From positions 6,758,001 to 6,822,000 of the forward strand of contig CM055617.1 in the NCBI GenBank assembly GCA_029379385.1: a stretch of 64,000 nucleotides of DNA, read 5' to 3'. The stretch is from Quillaja saponaria (Eukaryota; Streptophyta; Magnoliopsida; Fabales; Quillajaceae). Each line of letters opens with the position of its first letter. The first letter of the stretch is position 1. The notes under the pieces are model-generated. The model had not been told where the DNA came from. It did no database searches and worked only from the letters and a program-made list of their open reading frames with translations. Made by a program: the position numbers and the translations under genes. This document shows positions 48,701 to 61,777 of the stretch, one piece after another.

Positions 48701-49608
48701 CATGTTTCAGTATATTGGTACCAATTACCCCATTGAAGTGAAGCAAGCACAAGAAAGACAAGCTTCAATAATTAGTAGAATTTCACTACCACCAATCACA
48801 AAGACTGGATCTTTACAGATATGATGGCACGTACATACAAATTACAATACCATCTTGCAACATTATGTTGCCATATACAAGAAGATTCAACCTCCATGCC
48901 CAACGATAATGTTATTGGAGTCAAAAGGTGCTGGTGAAGAGGAAGGCAAGATTGTACTTATATAGCTTCCCAATTAGGATAAGGTTCCTAGAATATAACT
49001 AAATTGGCAGCTGAAAAAAAAAAGAGCTTTACATAAGATGATGCTTCTCACAAAAAAGAACATGTACCTCTGTAGTTCCAAGTTTGGATCTTGAAGCTCA
49101 ATGAACCGTACACAATTTGCTACAATTTGAATCCATAATGATGTAAAAAGGAAAATTTTCACTGATTTAAAGTACAAATATCATGGTATTAGGCATAAAT
49201 ATCAACTACCCGAGATTTAAGTAGAATTTAAAATTAAAAAAAAAAAAAACCTACAAAACTGAAATTGGAAAACTGAGTGCTCCAGCAAAGCAACCAACCT
49301 CCTCCCTCCCCAGACTGAAAACAATAGAACAATACGGAGGTAAAGAATACTAAGTACGATTACACTAAGAACCTCATGCTAAAAACTCATACCTATAACC
49401 CAACATGTACTATGCCACCTATGCTTAATCCCCCAGAAAGCAAACCAGCTTCACGAGATTCATGGTTCCCACGATCCTGCAAAGCCTGTTTACCTATAGA
49501 ATTTTATAGTTGCCTTTCGGAACTTTCAAGGCAATCCAAGAACTTTGGCTAGTCAAAACCCAATGTCAACCAGATGACAACATGAGAATTTTATCCCAAT
49601 CACCCACT
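45763..49608. other. Intergenic region between convergent ZF-HD and RUS6 genes
   Basis: Contains both 3' UTRs and about 3 kb of AT-rich DNA. Short frames (47480-47707, 48484-48768) are not recognisable. A repeat-like stretch is listed at 48420-48700. Confidence 0.5.
48420..48700. repeat. Unclassified repeat-like segment
   Basis: Richer in G and C than its surroundings. Two imperfect direct repeats occur about 120 bp apart: ATCTGATGTGG...TTATTCTGGTTA at about 48446-48483 and again at about 48565-48594. Two GAGACCCA-containing phrases (48536-48545 and 48639-48648) are each followed by a GATAATATC/CGATATATG-like phrase. Non-coding; could be part of a decayed transposon. Confidence 0.4.
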
Positions 49609-52600
49609 TCAGATCAGCCTAGCTCGACCAGGATTAAGAAGTGATTCCGACATTGTCCAACCCTGCAAATGAAAATATTATATGAATTCTGCTTTGCATT
49701 GATCTGAAAGGAACAGAGTATGTTGTTCTTGGATACAGCTTCCACGCATATATTGGAAGTTGTAGATCTAATAATGGATCTCAGTTTGCAATCACAATAC
49801 TCAGTACTAAATTAAAGATAAATTTATGATCTCTTTAGTTAAAAAGTTACTAAATCTTGTTTGGTGATTCAAAATGTATTATCTAGTGAACAACATAAGT
49901 GGAACCATTGATTGGCTCAACGGACCAAACCCCTCTTTTGGGATGAAGGAGAAAAAAACAAAACAAAATTTACTCGGTAAATCAACCCACAAACAACTAG
50001 TCCAAGACACCACAACAACAAGCTGGTAAGGCACGTAAATGCAACTCAAAGCTGATGAGAAAACAGGCTCAAACTTTTCAAAGGAGCAAATAAGACATAC
50101 TGAGCACTGACAACGTTGGGAAATATAATACTGATATGACTTACCTGCTCCTTAGCTTTATTCTTGAAAAGCCCATAAGAGACCGCAACCACCTTGCATG
50201 TCTCAGCAATTCGAGCATCAAGATCAGCAGCTGTTGGAACCAAATTTAAATTACCATCTTTGTTCCACTCCTGAGAAGAAGCTGCACCCCCATTGGACGA
50301 ATTTATGATATGCAATAGCACATGTGCCTGTGGAACAAGTTGATTCACAACAGTATAAATATCAGATCAAACTACTTTGATGGCCAATATGACAAATGTG
50401 TAACACTTATATTCTCACATGGAATGCTGCCTTAAGAATGTCATCTGACTTTGCCTGATCCTTAAGTAATGCATACACCTTACACTTTGAAGGATTATAT
50501 GTCACAATATACCTCTCTTTCTGTCAATAACCAAGAGAACATAAAAAGCATGTCATAAAGTTAATCTAAACAAATTCTGTTTATATTCACAGAGAGCTGA
50601 AAAGTAAATTTTAACTCCCACAAAGACATATACCTCAAATAGCGGCTCTACTGCAAGATATGCACTTGGATCTTGGAATGCATCTTTGAGCCTTGATCCT
50701 GTAAAACAATTTGAAAAAACTTCATTTTTAAGTTTTTAGAGCAACAAGGGCCATAATTAGCAAGTAAAGATCTGTTCATTCACATTCCCATGTATGTACC
50801 TAGAACAACAGGTTTATCTTTCAACCATGGAAAACTGAATATTTCTTCATCCACATTGCCCTCCTGCAATGAAGGCACTCGCCCTAGATCGATAAGCTTA
50901 GTTAGATAATATAATGCAATAATATATATGTACATATAGACACCCTTCCATTACATATATGTTTAGATTTTGGAATATTTTGATCCACAAAAATAGCATG
51001 GAATGACCATCTGAAAATATCAAAAGGGAGGGAGGGAGGGAGGGAGGGACAGTAAAACACTTATGCTACCTGTCTTGAGGAATGACTCAACTGCCACACT
51101 GAATCTTGCCCGGTTCAATGTGTGCAAAACAACAGATTTTACCTGGCAGAATATATTGATGCAATTTAACTATAAGGGCAAACACAACCAGACAAGTTGT
51201 GGAAATTCCAATAAGAAGTAATTTTCAATATGGATGCAAAATCAAACCTCCTTGTAAGAGCTAAGGATATATCCACATGAAAGAAGGGAAAATGTTGTAA
51301 TCAATGATGGATTTCTTTTTGAGATAAATATGCTCAGCCCAGTTCCTAACTGCAAAATGAAAAATTAAGAGTCACTTAACTAATGGTTGTTTAGAGTCTT
51401 CAGACAACACCATGCTTTGCAGTTATATTTTGGTTTGCCCTTATAGAATTAATAAATGTAATTCAAAGCAAGTAGATACCAAGATATTTGGCAAAAAAAT
51501 GAAAATCATCAAATATGTCTCAAATATCAAAGGCAGTAGAAGAGGAATATATGTTTTTTTCTTTTCTCTTTTCAACATCAATTTTTAATACATTGCAAAC
51601 ATTCAACAGCCAGGATTTTTGGTAGAATTAGTATCGGATAGCAGGCAATGTAAAGTTAATGGTGTTAAACACGGTTTTCAGCCCCCACAGTTGGCCAAAA
51701 ACAAACTCCTTAATTTGATAAATCTATCTCAATATTTGTGTTACAAACTTACAGTACAAATTGAAACAGAAGTTCATAAACATACCAGATCTGCAATGTT
51801 GCCTACACATTCTCCTTTAGCAGTGACATCCCCTATATTTTCTCCTTTAGCAAAGGCTTTGTAAATTGGAGTTCGAGTTGATGTTGATGTTACAGCACCA
51901 ACATTCTAAGAGAAAACAACGAATTAATCAGCCTGCAGAACAAATGTAACAATGATTCATAAAATATATGAAAACCAGCCAACCTTTGCCACATTAGCAG
52001 CACAGGCCAAAGGAAGGAAAAGATGAGGCATCGCCGCAGTTGCCAATTCCACCCCGGCACCCAACTCCATGAGAAGATCACCTGCAAACCGCAGCTGTAG
52101 CAATGATTATCAGAAGGCAGATCATAGGGTGAGTCCAGTTAATACGGTCTACAAATTGACCTCAACAAGAAGCTCTACCTGTTTGAGATCATAATCAAAT
52201 TTCTTTCCTTGGCGGGCAAAAAGCATCTTTCCAACACGACCAGCACCATCCTACAGATGTGAAATCTCATTGTCAATATGAGGATGGGATTAAGTTACCC
52301 CTTCCCCCCCCCCCCCCCCCCCCCCACCCTTTGCTAATAAATAGATGGAAATTGGAGATGTATGTGTTTAAATAATCAATTAAAAATTACTAATTAGTAT
52401 TATGTAAGACTGGAGAACAAACTCCGAATGATGTCTGGACCAAAGATTAGAATGTTGACACAAAAAAGCAGTATTGTTTTTTGTTTTGGGTAAAAATTGA
52501 AAAATATCCCTAAACTAGAAGGTTCTATACATGCATTGATGCACTGTGTGTTCAAATTCATTAGAGAAATTAAAAAAAAAAACAACCAAGAAATCTTCAA

Positions 52601-54554
52601 CAAGTAACAACAACGTGACAATTTTAAAATAGAAAGTGGTCATTCACATCTTATCTTTTCATTTAACCACAAGAAAATAAGAGGTACTGTTTTGCCTCAA
52701 GCCATGGTGGGTGGAGGCTGGTCCAAAGCCCAAAGAAACCCACCCAAGAAGGAAGCCAAAACAGCATTCAAGAAACTTGAAGTTGAACAGGGTGGCCTGG
52801 TATCATATTCTAGAGGCTACAGTGTTTATCACAAATTTTCTCAAAACAAATAAAAGACTGTAATTTAAATGTTTGACCTTTATCCCTACCTTGAGAATCC
52901 AGTTGATAGCAACAGCGCCTGGAGCAGCTCTGTTTCTAGAGACTCCAACTGAACTCAAAAGTGTTTGTGTTGTGAAAACGCCCATGGCTCCACCAAAAAA
53001 ATGCTAAGAACACAAGTTCATAATGCAGCATTTAACAAAGTTATCCAAATAGCAGTAATGCAAACTGCTGGTAAGAATTAATAGGATTGATGATATTCCA
53101 CATATCCAAATAAAAGTTTCTATTAAAATCCTTAAAAATCCTATCTTGTTTTTAGCAAAAATCAGTGGATCAAATACCTTTAGAGCTCTCCATGTCATGT
53201 ATGGAACATATGAAGGAGAAACACTATCTGGAAAGCCTTCCGGGACAACATACGATCTTACAAATGACATTAGCTCCTGTACCACACAAACTCAGTCTAA
53301 CTTCACATGAAAAAATTGATCAAGCTCTGCACTTTCTATTCTTATCAATACACAGCATTGAAAAACAAAATACTGGCCTGGTAATTCATAGAAGCCTTTT
53401 TCAATAAAGCACTTGAGTAAAAGTTTAAAAAAATATGGCCAAACAACCAATCGCGCTCCAATCTCCATTGATGTTGCCAACAGTTTATTAAAGTAAAACA
53501 AGTATGAAACAAAATTACCGACGACAAGCAGTTACAGGTAAAGAAAATAACAGGTGTACTCCAGTTAACTTGTAAAGGATCAATTCTGCAGATATTATTA
53601 TTCTCTCTTACTGCAAAAGTGATATAAGAAATAGAACACCTTACTAGAGAGACAAACAAACCAAAGAGCAAAAATGAAAACCAGAAACTAAAAAGCTGAC
53701 TAAATTCATTAGCAATCAGCTAAGGTAATCAACTAAGGAGCTTTGTTGGGAAAGTTGCTGGAATGTGGAAGAGAGGAAAATTATGGTTACGCATTCACCA
53801 AGCTTAGTTGCACGCTGCACTTTATTGGCTCCAGTAGGAAGTAGGAATCAAGGCAAGAGCATCCAGGAATTGAACTGGTCAATTTTCATACCAATAAAGA
53901 AAGTTTTTTTTGAAAAAAAAGTTTGCAACACTTCCTACAGTTTTAAGATGTCTCCGTAAGCAAAGAAAAATATCCCTGATCCCCTGCATTCATTTCTGAT
54001 CTCACAATCAACAATTATCCATAATGAAACCTCACTAAAACAGTCCAAATATCACATTAGAGCACAACTAAGAATCAAAAGTGATCAATGTGAATTATGC
54101 CACATTTACATTTAATAGATTCATGAAAATGAAATTGAGAGACGGGATAAAGAAAACAACTGACATCAAGAGGAGCTTGGGGGGACTGCAAACTGAGGGC
54201 ACGGAAGGAACCCTTCTTGAAGCTTCCGGACCCATCATTCTCTGCCACATACTTCCACCTTCTGCCATCAATTTCCTCACAGCAAATCAATCTCAAGCTC
54301 GAATCAATGAACTCTTCCTCACCAACAATCAACCCACCAATCCTCCTGCGACTCTCCGACCCAGCCAACGATACCAACGAAGAGGTAGTAGGAACCGCCG
54401 CCGTTTCAATAGGAGGAGTAGCAATGGCCGGTGCAGATGCCAAATTGGCACTAATACGCATAGCTTCCCGTACGAGCAAACGTGCATCCTGGGATGAAGT
54501 TAAAGTCTGCGTCGTAGCCGAAGTATGAGATTTATTCAAACTAATCGGAGCCAT
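49609..54554 (-). CDS. RUS6: ROOT UVB SENSITIVE 6-like protein (DUF647 family)
   Basis: RUS proteins carry a DUF647 domain; RUS1/RUS2 act in early seedling UV-B responses, and RUS6 is reported as essential in embryos. Biochemical activity is unknown. I place 13 exons: 54165-54554, 53178-53276, 52890-53003, 52179-52250, 51984-52094, 51786-51905, 51248-51349, 51070-51142, 50800-50883, 50634-50698, 50419-50520, 50145-50327 and 49609-49662. All borders are GT/AG and the sum is 1569 nt, giving 522 residues and a TGA. Landmarks: MAPISLNKS start, FIDSSLRLICCEEIDGRRWK, VPEGFPDSVSPSYVPYMTWR, GAMGVFTTQTLL, FDYDLKQLRFAGDLLMELGA, LPLACAANVAKNV, TRTPIYKAFAKGENIGDVTA, then DILKAAFHAHVLLHIINSS near the end. 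Exon 1 has a variable Ala/Thr/Ser-rich part. The frame is open upstream of the ATG at 54552-54554, but only from a TTG. Intact; the assignment to RUS6 rather than a sister rests on remembered similarity. Confidence 0.92.
51026..51049. repeat. (GGGA)6 microsatellite in a RUS6 intron
   Basis: Six GGGA units between exons 8 and 9 of RUS6. On the transcribed strand it reads (TCCC)n. Confidence 0.95.
52304..52325. repeat. 22-base C homopolymer in a RUS6 intron
   Basis: An uninterrupted run of 22 C on the plus strand (G in the transcript) in the 639-bp intron between RUS6 exons 3 and 4. Length is likely to vary between individuals or by sequencing error. Confidence 0.95.
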
Positions 54555-55097
54555 TAGAAATTGAAAGAAACCCAATAAAGAATAACAATTTGAAGCTCGT
54601 GGGAAGCAATGGATTTGGATTAAATATAGAAACTGTGAACCGGGGTTGAAAGCTTTAGCTTTATAAAGGAAAAGGAGAATGCTTTAGACATTGGTTTCAT
54701 CGAAGAAGTAATGGGTTTTCACGCTGGAAGGAATATGAGGAAGGTGGCTTTCATTTCACAACGGAGGTACTGGGCTGGCTGGCTGGCTGGCTGGCTGGCA
54801 AACAAAACACACCTAGAAACAGAAAGAAGGACTAAAGGAGAAAACTTTGCCGTTCCACTTTATTGGGGGAGAGAGTCAGAGATAGGCAGAATTGTCCACG
54901 GCAGCGTTTTATGCACTTGTCGAACAGTAGTTCTTTGCACCGTCCATCTCAGTGGGACCCAATTTTGGGTAGAAAATGAAAAGAAATCTGCATTTTAATT
55001 AACAATTTTTTCAAAAATATATAAAATGGATTTCATTGCTTGAAAAAAAATAAAAAAAGTAACTTTCCTCATTTAAAAAAATTTATACAATACCAAA
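54555..55097. other. RUS6 promoter region
   Basis: Contains a (GGCT)n microsatellite at about 54773-54799 (six units) some 220 bp upstream of the RUS6 start. The rest is AT-rich with no gene. Confidence 0.55.
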
Positions 55098-57915
55098 TTC
55101 AAATTTAAGTGTATTAGTACAAGCATTGATTTCTCTTGAAAAATCCTTATGTCAATGAATCTTATTAGTGGTATTAAGCAACCCTACAACTACATGAACA
55201 TCTAACTCAACCTCAAGATATTATTTTCATACTTTTTTTCTTTTTAAATCTTTCAAAATCATTCATTTTTATCTTCAACTATCAATACAAAAACAATAAA
55301 TTAAAAACCTCATTTATAGTGTAGTATCTTGTAATATCTTATATTTGTATGTCTCCTATGACATTCGACACCAAAATTATACAATTTATAAAAATATTTA
55401 TTTTTATATTATCGAGAAACAAAAAAATTTATGGGGAACTCACATGGCCCCAAGAAAAAAGAAGTTTAATGAATTACTAACTTTTAATTGCATGAAAATT
55501 TTAAGATATTAAAAGAACATTATGTATTGTAAATCATGAAATTAAATTTATAAAAAAAAAAAAAAAAAAAAAACCACCTATGAATTATCAAATTGTGCAA
55601 TAAAAAAAAAATGTACATTCTAACCGTATATATTTTCACTTTGATAGCATGCAAACTTCAAACCAAATTAAGCAAGTTATGCACAATATTTTAACTTAAA
55701 AACATATTTACAACAAATCTTATTTATCCAATCACCAGAATATAAATATTTTCTTCTCCAAACCTAAATCAATTGCTATAATCCAGAGTAAAATTACAAC
55801 ACTTTTATATTACATAATGAAGTGATAAAAGAGATCACATTGTGGTACTTCGCAAGTCTAGCTATAGAAGTGCTCTTTTCCCTAAAAATGATAATAGAAG
55901 TCACTTTTTGAAAGCTTCCTAACTACCACGTCTTTCACTCATAGCTCTTGACAACCACAAATAGATGGAAGGAACTAGAGAGGAGAGAGCCCAAGAAAAT
56001 TATGTGCTGGATGTTGGTGAATAGAAAGAATACTAAGAAAATCATCGTGTTTGATTCAAATACTAAGAAAACATAATGAAATTACGTGACTGTAAATTAT
56101 TTTTTATATAGTGAAATTTGGAAGATGAAATGGAGATGGAAAATGTGAAGTTGAAAGTTGAAAAAAATACAAAAGGTGAAAAGTTTTGGAGATGTAAAGA
56201 TAGTGAAATGTATAACTATTAGAATGAAGAATTTCTTTAGGTATTGACATTTGGCACAACCACGTATCACAATTAAACGTTGCATCATGAAGTGCAACTA
56301 ACCAAATATAAACAAAATGTCACATATTATTTATGCTTAACATATAAGAAGAATTAAAGAAGATTAAACTCGTATATATCTTTCTAATTCAAAAATCATA
56401 ATTTGAATTAAAATATTGATTTTTTAAAAATCTTAACTAAGAATTAAATAATTTTAATACCTCAAGAGAATAGTTAAATCTTAACTAATAATTAAAGTGT
56501 AGTTTCTTCATTAATATTTTGATTATGAAATTTTTTTTAAGTGGACGAGATATATTTGATCAATCAGATAACACATGTTGTTAAATTAAAAATAAAATTT
56601 AGTAAATAGATAAAGTTATTGTTATTTGTACATCGCATGTGCTCAAATCTTTGTCATTTAGCAACTTAGGAAACTTCTCCTTCAATATTTGATCGGATTT
56701 AAAAAAAGAGAAAGTAAATAAGTAGTATTAGTCATCATCATAATCTCCAACTAGTTCAACCACATCTAGTCCATGACACGTTTGGGACCAGCCACAATTA
56801 AAGGCTGCCATTTCTTTTGGCAGTTCACCAATACTTTCTGCGTAGAAGTGTAAATATTTGGTGTATTAATTCTTCCAACCCATTTAAAAGAACATCTTCC
56901 CAACCATATGGAGCCACTACCAAGAAGTTTTGCGAGTTATGAAAAAAAACTGAGCTAATATTGATCATGGGTTAAAAACAAGAAGGAGTTTTTATTTTGC
57001 GAACGTATTTCTCTAGCCGGATACTTGACACAGTTAGTTATAATATTGCACGAGTCAATATGTACAGTGTCTAATATTCATTATTTACGAAACAGGGATA
57101 TCTAATCCCATTCACTCCCCTAACTTTCGTCTCCCAAAGTTTACAAAATTTATATAACAAACGTCCTTTCTTTATTAAGTTTTGAATTTAAACATTCTAG
57201 AAGTTGTATAAAATAACAAATTTATAAATTTTTTAATTTTAATATAAATGACTTATTTTTAATTGCATTAGAGAATACATCTTATCATTGCATAAATTTT
57301 TACAAAAGGACATAATATCATAAACAAAATGTTCATTATGTTTTTGATCGATCAACATTAAATATTCATAATAACCTAATCACCACATAATTTTGTATAA
57401 AAACATGTGCAACGATAATAATTAAACAAAGTTTTAATGTCCAAAATTTAAGTATTTTTTGAAGCACACAAAAAAAAAAAAAAAAGAAGCTTTTAGCTCT
57501 GGATCAGTTTATGTAATTTTTTTATAAGAAAATCAATTTCTCAAGTGATCTACGTGCTAACTAAACATTACCGAAACATACCAGAAAGTAAACAAATTCC
57601 TCAAGTTTTCCTCGTGCTAGCCAAATAGTATCTAAATAGGAATCCACGTTCAGCCTCTGTCATCCTGGTTCCACTTGAAAGTTGAAAGCCAGAAGCAACA
57701 TAAAAAACAAAGCACAAACCATGCTTTCAATTCTTAGAAGAACCAAGGAGACCCCACCATAGCCACCAACATCAAGCAAATCACAACTAGAATCATCAAT
57801 TAATTTATCATTCTTCCTTCATTACTCTTTCCTCAAATTCACAAACAAGCTCACTCCAGCTACTGCATCCGACCCAGAACCCTAGGGTTCCTCCAAGCTA
57901 ATTCTAATAATAATT
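55098..57915. repeat. Tandem duplication, copy A (non-coding)
   Basis: Direct repeat of the DNA at 57916-61777, starting TTCAAATTTAAGTGTATTAG in both copies and ending AATAATAATTTTCA. Alignment by eye shows long nearly identical blocks (for example 55640-56090 against 58400-58870) and a more diverged block (56780-57915 against 60650-61777). No open frame of note. The last 250 bp look like a plant 5' leader (AACCCTAGGGTTCCTCC). Confidence 0.9.
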
Positions 57916-59012
57916 TTCAAATTTAAGTGTATTAGTACAAGCATTGATTTCTCTTGAAAAATCCTCATGTCAATGAATCTTATTAGTGGTATTAAGCAAC
58001 CCTACAACTACATGAACATCTAACTCAACCTCAAGATATTATTTTCAATACTTTTTTAAAAAAATCTTTCAAAATCATTTATTTTTATCTTCAACAATCA
58101 ATACAAAATCCAATAAATTAAAAAACCTCATTTATAGTGTAGTATCTTATATTTGTATGTCTTACAAATATTTATTTTTATATTATCGAGAAACAAAAAA
58201 ATTTGTGAGGAACTCACAAGGCCCCAAGATAAAAGTAGTTTAATGAATTACTAACTTCTAATTGCATGAAATTTTTAAGATATTAAAAGAACATTATGTA
58301 TTTTAAATCATGAAATTAAATTTATAAAAAAGAAAAGAAAAGAAAGAACCACCTATGAATTATCAAATTGTGCAATAAAAAAAAAATGTACATTCTAACC
58401 GTATATATTTTCACTTTGATAGCATGCAAACTTCAAACCAAATTAAGCAAGTTATGCACAATATTTTAACTTAAAAACATATTTACAACAAATCTTATTT
58501 ATCCAATCACCAGAATATAAATATTTTCTTCTCCAAACCTAAATCAATTGCTATAATCCAGAGTAAAATTACAACACTTTTATATTACATAATGAAGTGA
58601 TAAAAGAGATCACATTGTGGTACTTCGCAAGTCTAGCTATAGAAGTGCTCTTTTCCCTAAAAATGATAATAGAAGTCACTTTTTGAAAGCTTCCTAACTA
58701 CCACGTCTTTCACTCATAGCTCTTGACAACCACAAATAGATGGAAGGAATTAGAGAGGGGAGAGCCCAAAAAAATTATGTGCTGGATGTTGGTGAATAGA
58801 AAGAATCCTAAGAAAATCATCATGTTTGATTCAAATACTAAGAAAACATAATGAAATTACGTGACTGTAAATTATTTTTATATGATGATTTTGGAGATGT
58901 AAAAATAGTGAAATGTGAAATTTGGAAGATGAAATGAAGATGGAAAATGTAAAGTTGAAAGTTGAAAAAATACAAAAGGTGAAAAGTTTTGGAGATTTAA
59001 AGATAGTGAAAT

Positions 59013-59528
59013 CAAATATTTTTTTAAAAATACATTAAAAGTAAAAATTATGGTATTTCAATAGTTTTCTCATAATTTGCGAAAATGAAGTGGAGATGGA
59101 ATATGTAAGGTGGAAAGTTGAAAGAATAGAATAGGTGAAAGTTTAGGACATCGATGAAATAATTAGGGTATATTAAGAATCGCTTTTTTAAAGAGATTAA
59201 AGTTCGAGTCCTTTTCATTATCTTTTTGGGAGTATATTTACGTTCGCATGATCGTGACTATTATTGGAGGAACTTTTAATTTCTATCTTGACATAAGTAC
59301 GGTAGTAATTTTGTCAGATATAAGATGATAGTGATGTAGGCGTAATATTCTATGTTAGAATATGTGTGGTATCATATCTATTTTTTGTTTCTATTAGAAA
59401 ATTATGTATTTTTTCAAATTATTATTAGTCATTATCACATATGTCAATTGTTATGTGACAAGTTATTGAAAATTAATTATGTCGACACCGGAGAAGAGTT
59501 CCTCTGCATTAATATATCATAACATATA
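59013..59528. repeat. Segment present only in copy B of the tandem duplication
   Basis: About 515 bp inserted relative to copy A (compare around 56205-56220). It contains a second, diverged echo of the nearby GAAGATGAAATGGAGATGGAA / GTTGAAAG phrase. No terminal repeats found, so deletion from copy A is equally possible. Confidence 0.6.
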
Positions 59529-59670
59529 AATATTAGAAAGAAGAATTTCTTCAGGTATTGACATTTGGCATAACCACGTGTCACAATTAAATGCTACATC
59601 GTGAAGTGCAACTAACCAAATAGAAACAAAAGTCACATACTATTTCTGCTTAACATATGAGAAGAATTGA

Positions 59671-60242
59671 GGGTGAGTTTATAATAAATATATGTGGGAG
59701 TTTAATTTATTTTATGTTAATTTAATTTAATATAATTTTTAAATATTTAGAATAAATTATTTAAATAAATTAAATTAAATTGTAGTGTTTGAAATATTTT
59801 TATAATTAATAGAATTTATTTTATTTTAATATTTTTATAAAATTACCATAAAAATAATCTATAAAGTAACTTAAATCATTGGTATAGGTCTAATATATTA
59901 TAAGGAGAAAAGAGAAATGAGGGGAAAGGGAGGGGAAAGAAATAAGAGATGAGATGAGATGAGATGTGGGATATGGAAAAGAAGGAGGGATTATGATTTT
60001 TGAGATGTGGATATGAGGAGAAGTAAAATAAATGGTATATATATATTTTTAATCTAATTGAATTGAATTCTTAACAAATCATATCAATTTTGATAAGAAT
60101 TCAAAATGAAAAAAAATGTTACAAAAGTATGATTTAGAATGAATTAAATTCTCATAAAAGATAGATATCAAACATAAGATTTTAATCAAAACTTATTTAG
60201 AATGAATTGAATTTTATAATTTTTATTGTTCCAAACAAATTC
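59671..60242. mobile_element. MITE-like element, copy 2 (same family as 23793-24389)
   Basis: Starts GGGTGAGTTTATAATAAATA and ends near CCAAACAAATTC, matching both ends and many internal words of copy 1. Copy A of the tandem duplication shows the empty site (about 56346-56356, GAATTAAAGAAG). The target duplication has decayed here. Non-coding. Confidence 0.7.
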
Positions 60243-61777
60243 TAAAATAGATGAAACTCATATATATCTTTCCAATTCAAAAATCATAATTTGAATCAAA
60301 ATATTAATTTTTAAAAAATCTTAACTAGTAATTAAATAATTTTAGTGCTTCAAGAGAGTATTAAAATCTTAACTAATAATTAAAGTAGTAATTTTTTGAT
60401 TTCGAAATTTTTTTAAGAGATAAGATGTATTTAATGAATCAGATAACACATGTTGCCCAACTAAAATATAATACAATAAATAAATAAATTATTATTATTT
60501 TTACATCGCACAAATCGCTATCATATAGCGACTTAGGAAACTTCTAATTTGATGGATTTACAAAAAAAAAAAAAAAAAAAAAAAAAAATAGGAGAAAGTA
60601 GATAAGTAGTATTGAGTCATCATTACAGTCTCCAACTTCGTTCAACCACGTCTAGTCCTTGGCACGTTTGGGACCAGCCACAATTAAAGGCTGCCATTTC
60701 TTTTGGCAGTTCACCAATACTTTCTGCCTAAAAGTGTAAATATGTGGTGTATTAATTCTTCCAACCGATTAAAAAGAACATCTTCCAAACTATACGGAGC
60801 CACTACCAAGAAGTTTTGCGAGTTTTGAAAAAAACTTCCTCATGGGTTGAAAACAAGAATGAGTTTCATTATTGCAAATTTACTTTTCAGTCGGATACTT
60901 GACACGTTAGCTACGTACTTAACACGGTAGCTATAACACTGCACTAGTCGATATGCATAACATCTAGTATTCACCTTTTAAGAAACTGGATATCTAATCT
61001 CATTTGGTCCCTTCACTTTCATCTTGCAAAATTTACAAAATTTATACGACAAACTCATTTTTTTCATTAATTTTTTGAATTTGAACATTCTAAAAACTGT
61101 ATAAAGTTAGAAATTTATAAATTTTTTAGTTCTAACAAAAATGATTTATTTTTAATTATATTAGATAATATATTGATTGTTAAATAAATTTAAAAAAAAA
61201 ACATTATATCATAAGCAAAATGGTCATTATATTTAAATTAATTTTTTGAACAATCAACATTAAGTATTCATGATAACCTAATCGTCACATAATTCTGTAT
61301 AACAATGTATGCAACGATAATAATTAAACAGAGTTTAATGTCCAAAATTTAAGTATTTTTTGAAGTACACAAAAAATAAAATTAAATGCTTTTAATTGTT
61401 TAAGAAAATCAATTTCTCAAGTGTTCCACGTGCTAACTAAACATTACCTAAAAATTAACAAGTTCCTCAAGTTTTCCTCGTGCTAGCCAAATAGTATCTA
61501 AATAGGAATCCACGTTCAGCCTCTGTCATCCTGGTTCCACTTGAAAGTTAGAAGCAACATAAAAAACAAAGCACAAACCATGCTTTCAATTACCAGAAGA
61601 ACCAAGGAGACCCCACCATAGCCACCAACATCAAGCAAATCACAACCAGAATCATCAATTAATTTATCTTCTTCATTCATGACTCTTTCCTCAAATTCAC
61701 AAACAAGTTCACTCCATCTACTGCATCCGACCCAGAACCCTAGGGTTCCTCCAAGCTAATTCCAATAATAATTTTCA

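Larger units (their letters stand above)
57916..61777. repeat. Tandem duplication, copy B with two extra segments (non-coding)
   Basis: Second copy of the unit, about 1 kb longer than copy A. Extra DNA occurs at about 59013-59528 (unclassified) and at 59671-60242 (MITE-like element). A run of about 28 A at 60561-60588 is also longer than in copy A. Immediately after the unit ends, the sequence reads TTG then GTATGTGAG, a good plant splice donor, which copy A lacks because it joins copy B one step earlier. Confidence 0.9.

Noticed and set aside
48484..48768. 94-codon minus-strand frame
   Set aside because: Overlaps the repeat-like segment; its composition looks like translated repeat DNA.
54081..54528. 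Two long plus-strand frames (138 and 103 codons)
   Set aside because: They lie antisense to RUS6 exon 1, which has splice, phase and family support.
59205..59225. GTTCGAGTCC, resembling a tRNA T-loop
   Set aside because: No matching acceptor, D or anticodon stems around it.
55098..61777. The tandem repeats as a pair of LTRs of one large element
   Set aside because: The copies are directly adjacent with no internal region, primer site or coding domains, and lack TG...CA ends.
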